From: JAXDAY01 sp034679345
Lineage (GTDB): Bacteria > Eisenbacteria > RBG-16-71-46 > CAIMUX01 > VGJL01
DNA length: 64,000 nt
Reading direction: 5' to 3'
NCBI GenBank assembly: GCA_034679345.1
Contig: JAXDAY010000009.1
Span: 186,001 to 250,000 of the forward strand
Shown here: positions 62,837 to 64,000 of the stretch, piece by piece
How the letters are laid out: the number at the start of each line of letters is the position of its first letter
How positions within the stretch are numbered: the stretch's first letter is position 1
Notes under the pieces: generated by a model
Databases searched by the model: none
The model's input: the letters and a program-made list of their open reading frames with translations, nothing else
Told to the model about the DNA's origin: nothing
Translations under genes and position numbers: made by a program

Positions 62837-63856
62837 ATGAGAAGAATCGACTGTCTTCGGTTCGGCTGGATCTCTCTCGCGCTGATCGCCGTCACGGTCC
62901 TCTTCGCCGCCGTCGTCATCGCGGGGACGCGCTTCCCCCACCCGACGCACCAGGAGGCGGGTCTCGAGTGCGCCGCATGCCACGCCGACGCGGCGACGAG
63001 CCAGAAGGGCGGGGATCACCTCATCCCGCAGGCCGCCGTCTGCCTCGACTGCCACGCTCAAGAGGATCTCGACGGTTGGGGATGGTCGCCTCCCCCGCCG
63101 GCAAAGAGCGGTTTCCCGAAGTTCTCCCATGAGGCGCACATCGCGCTGGTCGACGGCGACTGCGCGCGCTGCCACGGCGCGCTGATCGACGCGAACCTGA
63201 CCGGAACCGGCAAGGGAGAGATTGGCCACGCCGTCTGCTTCGAATGCCACAACGGCCGGGAGATCGACGACTCCTGCGAGGGTTGCCACGATAACATCCA
63301 TACGATCCGTCCCCTCGACCACGGCCCCGACTTCGTCCACACCCACCAGTTCTCAGCGCGTGGCTCCTCGGGCGATTGCGAGGAGTGTCACCGGCAGAGC
63401 GAGCAGTGCAGCGAGTGCCACCAGGGCGAGAACGTCCTCTTCATGAGCCATGATCGCAATTACCTATTCACCCACGCCATGGACGCCCGCAAGCACGAGA
63501 ACGACTGCGCCTCGTGTCACGAGATCGCGACGTTCTGCAATGACTGCCATATGAGGGAGGGGATCAAGCCGGCGAACCACGCCGACAACTGGACGACGGG
63601 GACCCAGCAGCATGCTTCGGAGGCGCGCCGGGACATCTCCAACTGCGCTTCGTGCCACACCGAGGACGAGCCATTGTGCATCAGATGCCACAGCGACCGG
63701 AACCCCGGCCGCGGCAACGATCGCAGCATCCATCCCAGCGGTTTCGACAACATCGATGTGAAGGGCGAGTGGCACTTCGACAAGACGTACTACTGCTTCG
63801 ATTGCCACGCCAGGGTGGGCGGCGTCGATCGGTTCTGCACGTACTGCCACCCATAG
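62837..63856 (+). CDS. Thirteen-heme membrane-anchored cytochrome c
   Basis: The product has 339 residues from the ATG at 62837, with GAGGAG 9 bp away. An ATG at 62828 directly abuts that site. One N-terminal hydrophobic segment (WISLALIAVTVLFAAVVIAG) acts as anchor or signal. Thirteen CxxCH motifs follow at close spacing (CAACH, CLDCH, CARCH, CFECH, CEGCH, CEECH, CSECH, CASCH, CNDCH, CASCH, CIRCH, CFDCH, CTYCH). It has about one heme per 25 residues and ends CTYCHP. It begins 13 bp after the porin gene stop, so the two are co-expressed. It is the best candidate for the wire through the barrel. Confidence 0.93.
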   Translation: MRRIDCLRFGWISLALIAVTVLFAAVVIAGTRFPHPTHQEAGLECAACHADAATSQKGGDHLIPQAAVCLDCHAQEDLDGWGWSPPPPAKSGFPKFSHEAHIALVDGDCARCHGALIDANLTGTGKGEIGHAVCFECHNGREIDDSCEGCHDNIHTIRPLDHGPDFVHTHQFSARGSSGDCEECHRQSEQCSECHQGENVLFMSHDRNYLFTHAMDARKHENDCASCHEIATFCNDCHMREGIKPANHADNWTTGTQQHASEARRDISNCASCHTEDEPLCIRCHSDRNPGRGNDRSIHPSGFDNIDVKGEWHFDKTYYCFDCHARVGGVDRFCTYCHP

Positions 63857-63871
63857 GAGCGAGATCGGTAG

Positions 63872-64000
63872 ATGAGGAATGTCATCTCGGGGGTGCGCGA
63901 CTTCGTCGTGCGGACGACCCGTCACCCCATCGGCTTCATTGGGCTCAATCTCACGACGGCGGCGGGGATCCTGCTCATCTTCTTCCTCGTCGCCTCCTCG
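63872..64000 (+). CDS. Start of a membrane-anchored, probably multiheme protein (partial)
   Basis: Forty-three codons are visible before the window ends, open to the last base. The peptide VRDFVVRTTRHPIGFIGLNL with TTAAGILLIFFLVASS has a cytoplasmic basic start, then one hydrophobic helix. This pattern is seen at the N terminus of NapC/NirT-like or related membrane-bound multiheme cytochromes. The gene starts 15 bp after the 13-heme gene. The heme part is outside the window, so the family is an inference. Confidence 0.7.
   Translation, partial: MRNVISGVRDFVVRTTRHPIGFIGLNLTTAAGILLIFFLVASS

Noticed and set aside
1..64000. CRISPR array, rRNA or tRNA genes
   Set aside because: No regularly spaced repeats of 25-40 bp with spacers and no tRNA cloverleaf or rRNA core sequence was seen by eye. 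A tRNAscan or CRISPR-finder run would settle it.

Overview
This is a GC-rich bacterial window, almost fully coding, with no rRNA, tRNA or CRISPR array that I can see. Three traits point to a Gram-negative bacterium, most likely a candidate phylum of the FCB group such as Candidatus Eisenbacteria. First, secreted proteins end in an Ig-like FlgD-type domain. Second, two of them carry Cys-rich GACC...PNPCP repeats. Third, there are outer-membrane and multiheme cytochrome genes. The phylum is an inference from these traits, not a database result.

Layout: 1-11.5 kb is one long rightward run with overlapping start and stop codons. It holds the end of addB, a MacA/MacB-type ABC export system with two permeases, a selenium/sulfur-handling trio (YedF-like protein, DUF3343 protein, cysteine desulfurase), addA, a nitroreductase and a tandem-Nudix protein. 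Leftward genes for an Rnk-like regulator and a ManC-like nucleotidyltransferase follow. Then come an NhaR-like LysR regulator and a large secreted LVIVD-repeat protein.

17.2-28.3 kb is a leftward five-gene defence-type operon: SNF2-family helicase, small Zn-ribbon protein, DUF1156 DNA methylase, DUF499 ATPase with an N-terminal Swt1-like HEPN domain, and a PD-(D/E)XK nuclease-like protein. It resembles the helicase-methylase-ATPase (Hma) type of system, with two extra partners. 28.3-36 kb is an accessory zone. It has a truncated tyrosine recombinase preceded by a periodic TGCCCATTA array, a second PD-(D/E)XK-like orphan, a second secreted-protein operon (beta-helix protein plus LVIVD protein), an IS3-type transposase remnant and a 19-bp repeat at both ends.

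36-53 kb returns to housekeeping and transport genes. These are an alpha/beta hydrolase divergent from a STAND-type regulator, a gamma-glutamyltranspeptidase, an MBL hydrolase-cysE-cysK cysteine cluster, a zinc alcohol dehydrogenase, a POT peptide transporter, two tandem APC permeases with cytosolic stress-protein-like tails, and a Tat-exported DUF362 protein with a membrane polyferredoxin. 53-58 kb has a DHOD-like flavoprotein gene with nifJ (pyruvate:ferredoxin oxidoreductase).

58.8-64 kb is an electron-transfer cluster: a 9-heme lipoprotein, a 4-heme cytochrome, an outer-membrane beta-barrel protein, a 13-heme cytochrome and the start of a membrane-anchored protein. Together these suggest anaerobic or extracellular electron transfer fed by low-potential ferredoxin metabolism. 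The two secreted-protein transcripts share a 20-bp upstream box at nearly the same distance from a -10 element, which looks like an undescribed operator.
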